From assembly GCF_035609205.1 (NCBI RefSeq), contig NZ_CP141184.1, positions 5,463,001 through 5,527,000 on the forward strand: a DNA stretch of 64,000 bases, written 5' to 3'. The DNA comes from Hymenobacter sp. GOD-10R (GTDB lineage: Bacteria > Bacteroidota > Bacteroidia > Cytophagales > Hymenobacteraceae). The notes below the pieces were generated by a model. It was not told where the DNA came from. It did no database searches and was given only the letters and a program-made list of their open reading frames with translations. The position numbers were made by a program, and so were the translations under genes. Of this stretch, positions 61,865-64,000 are shown one piece after another (the stretch's first letter is position 1; each line of letters starts with the position of its first letter).

Positions 61865-64000
61865 GCGGCGTCTTGCCTTCGGCCCGGCCGGGCGTAGCGT
61901 GGCTCTGGCGCATGGCCTGGCGCGACAGCCGACGCAGCCGCTCGCGGTTGTTGCTGTTTTTGTCGGCCATCGTGCTGGGCATTGCGGCGCTGGTCGGCAT
62001 CAACGGCTTCGGCGACAACCTAGCCCGCAGCATCGACGAGCAGGCGCGAGAGTTGGTCGGCGCCGACTTAGTTTTATCCTCGAGCCAACCTTTCCCGGCA
62101 GCTTTGCAGCCCACCCTGCGCAAGCTAGGTAGCACCCGCAGCGACGAAGTGGCGTTTGCCTCGCTCGTGCAATTTCCCAAAGGACAGGGCGTGCGCTTAG
62201 CTCAAATACGTGCGCTCACCGGCGGCTTTCCCTACTACGGCGATTGGGTAGTAGAGCCCGCCGCAGCGGTGCCGGCGTTTCGGCAAGCGGCAGCTAGTCA
62301 GCAGCGCGTGGCGCTGGTAGACGACGCGTTGCTGGTGCAGTTTGGCGCCAAGCCCGGCGATTCCATCAAAGTCGGTAACCTCACATTTCAGATTGTGGGG
62401 CGCGTGCGCAAAACACCTGGTCAGTCAGAATTCAGTGCTTCCATTGCCCCAACGGTTTTTATTCCGGGTGCTTTGCTGGCCCAAACCAGCCTCCTGCAAC
62501 GTGGCAGCCGCGTTCAGTACCGCCGTTACTACCAGTTTCCGGCCACCACCAACGTCGACCTGCTCATCAAGCCGCTTGAACCTAGCTTCGATAAGGTCAA
62601 CATTGATTCTGACACGGTAGCAAGCCGCAAGAAGCAAACCGGCCGTTCCTTCGCGGACCTCACCCGCTTTCTAAACTTAGTGGCATTTGTGGCGCTGCTG
62701 CTCGGGTGCGTGGGTGTAGCCAGCGCCGTGAGCTTGTATGTGCGCGAGAAGATTTCGGCCGTGGCGGTGCTGCGCTGCCTAGGTGCCAGCGGCTGGCAGG
62801 CTCTGTTGATTTACTTGCTTCAGATTGCCCTCATGGGTTTGCTGGGCGCTTTGGTCGGGGCAGCCATTGGTACGGCGGTGCAGTTGCTGCTTCCGAAAGT
62901 CTTTGCAGGTTTCCTGCCGGTGGCTGTGAGCGTAGCGGTTTCGTGGAAGGCTGTAGCGCAGGGCGTGCTTACGGGCGTGCTGGTAGCGGTACTATTTGCG
63001 TTGTTGCCGCTGCTCGAGATTCGGCGCGTGTCGCCGCTACGCACGTTGCGAGCGTCGTACGAGGAAAATACGGAGAAGCTTGATCCGCTCCGCTTGGTCG
63101 TGTACGCACTGATTGCGGCCTTCATCACTGGCTTTGCTTACCTGCAAACCCGCGAATGGAAGCAGGCCCTTGGGTTTGCGACGGGCTTGCTGGTTGCGTT
63201 TGGCGCGTTGGCGGGGCTAGGGTATTTGCTGCGCCGCGCAGTGCGCCGTTATTTCCCAAGTTCATGGAGCTACGTGTGGCGGCAAGGCCTAGCTAATCTG
63301 TACCGCCCCAACAATCAGACGATTACCCTAACTGTTTCTATTGGCTTGGGCGTGTTTCTGCTGGCGACGCTTTACTTGCTGCAAGGCTTGTTGCTCGGGC
63401 GGGTGCAGGTGGCGGCGAGTGGCAAGCAGCCGAACCTAGTTTTGTTCGACATTCAGCCCCAACAACGGGCCGGGGTGGTGCAACTGGTGAAGAACCAAAA
63501 GCTGCCGATCCTCCAACAGGTGCCCATCGTGACCATGCGCCTGACCGCCATCAACGGTCACACGGGCTCCGAGTTCAAGAAAGACACTACACGAGGCGTT
63601 CCGAAATGGGCGTTCAGCCGCGAGTACCGCGTCACGTATCGGGACAAGCTGATTTCCTCTGAAAAGATAGAAGCGGGCCGCGCGCCGTCGCTTGGCGCGG
63701 ATGGAACGCCGCGCATCTCCCTGGAAGATGGCTACTTCAAACGTCTCAAGCTTAAGCTAGGTGACACGCTGACGTTCAACGTGCAAGGGTTGCCGCTAAC
63801 CACGATTGTGAGCGGTACGCGCACAGTGGATTGGTCGCGGGTGCAAACTAACTTTCTGGTTGTGTTTCCGAGCGGCGTACTGGAAACTGCGCCGCAGTTC
63901 TACGTGCTCATGACGCGGGTGCCCAACAACAATACCCTAGGTGCTGTGCAGCGCGAGCTGGTGCGCAGCTTCCCCAACGTGTCGGCCATTGACCTAGGTC
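61861..64000 (+). CDS. ybbP: ABC transporter permease of the YbbP type (3' partial)
   Basis: The frame starts at the ATG in the ybbA stop and stays open to the right edge, giving at least 713 codons; E. coli YbbP has about 804. An N-terminal helix (LLLFLSAIVLGIAALVGI) precedes a large periplasmic MacB-like domain. FtsX-type helix groups follow near nt 62665-63000 (LNLVAFVALLLGCVGVASAVSL) and 63090-63240, then GVFLLATLYLLQGLLL opens a second periplasmic domain. This two-FtsX layout is characteristic of YbbP. It couples to YbbA ATP hydrolysis. Confidence 0.9.
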   Translation, partial: MSGVLPSARPGVAWLWRMAWRDSRRSRSRLLLFLSAIVLGIAALVGINGFGDNLARSIDEQARELVGADLVLSSSQPFPAALQPTLRKLGSTRSDEVAFASLVQFPKGQGVRLAQIRALTGGFPYYGDWVVEPAAAVPAFRQAAASQQRVALVDDALLVQFGAKPGDSIKVGNLTFQIVGRVRKTPGQSEFSASIAPTVFIPGALLAQTSLLQRGSRVQYRRYYQFPATTNVDLLIKPLEPSFDKVNIDSDTVASRKKQTGRSFADLTRFLNLVAFVALLLGCVGVASAVSLYVREKISAVAVLRCLGASGWQALLIYLLQIALMGLLGALVGAAIGTAVQLLLPKVFAGFLPVAVSVAVSWKAVAQGVLTGVLVAVLFALLPLLEIRRVSPLRTLRASYEENTEKLDPLRLVVYALIAAFITGFAYLQTREWKQALGFATGLLVAFGALAGLGYLLRRAVRRYFPSSWSYVWRQGLANLYRPNNQTITLTVSIGLGVFLLATLYLLQGLLLGRVQVAASGKQPNLVLFDIQPQQRAGVVQLVKNQKLPILQQVPIVTMRLTAINGHTGSEFKKDTTRGVPKWAFSREYRVTYRDKLISSEKIEAGRAPSLGADGTPRISLEDGYFKRLKLKLGDTLTFNVQGLPLTTIVSGTRTVDWSRVQTNFLVVFPSGVLETAPQFYVLMTRVPNNNTLGAVQRELVRSFPNVSAIDLG

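Overview
The window looks like a chromosomal segment of a GC-rich Bacteroidota bacterium, most likely Hymenobacter or a close relative. This is an inference from four things: four proteins ending in type IX secretion (T9SS) sorting domains, promoters with the Bacteroidota -7 element (nAnnTTTG) and no strong Shine-Dalgarno sites, a fused CcoN-CcoO oxidase subunit, and many intergenic palindromes of kinds common in that group. No rRNA, tRNA or CRISPR array was seen.

Region 1 (1-20,300) holds three very large secreted or surface proteins. The first is cut by the left edge and combines a deacetylase-like domain with PA14 modules. The second is an FG-GAP/VCBS repeat protein. The third is a sugar dehydrogenase fused to PKD and PA14 modules. 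A nitrilase lies between the first two. Region 2 (20,300-30,200) holds a universal stress protein, a LytS/LytT-type two-component pair with a candidate LytTR site just downstream, several secreted proteins and lipoproteins, and an HpaI-type aldolase.

Region 3 (30,200-54,300) is a low-oxygen respiration island. It contains a PAS histidine kinase overlapping a receiver-Crp/Fnr fusion regulator, two group III truncated globins (one without the proximal histidine), a four-helix membrane protein, the copper ATPase fixI with ccoS, the oxidase genes ccoNO-ccoQ-orf90-ccoP, then ccoG, ccoH, a SafE-like membrane protein, a second Usp protein and hemF. A REP-associated transposase with flanking palindromes sits inside the island, and a third, transposase-free copy of the repeat separates ccoG from ccoH. 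Region 4 (54,400-64,000) holds a pyruvate oxidase, a RsbQ-like hydrolase, short-chain dehydrogenases, and the tesA / ybbA-ybbP arrangement. The ybbP homologue is cut by the right edge.

The strongest new signal is a shared promoter architecture. Five intergenic regions carry two tandem sites of the type CCTGAC-N4-GTCAGG, 22 or 23 bp apart centre to centre. In six promoters the site nearest the gene is followed, after 20 or 21 bp, by an nAnnTTTG element, which places it near -41.5 as for a class II Crp/Fnr activator. These promoters drive usp, a thioredoxin-like gene, the kinase/regulator operon, the His-less globin, fixI-ccoS and ccoNOQP; a weaker case precedes the SafE gene. The receiver-Crp fusion encoded in the island is the natural candidate regulator. 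If so, this is a condensed FixL-FixJ-FixK cascade in which FixJ-like and FixK-like functions are one protein.
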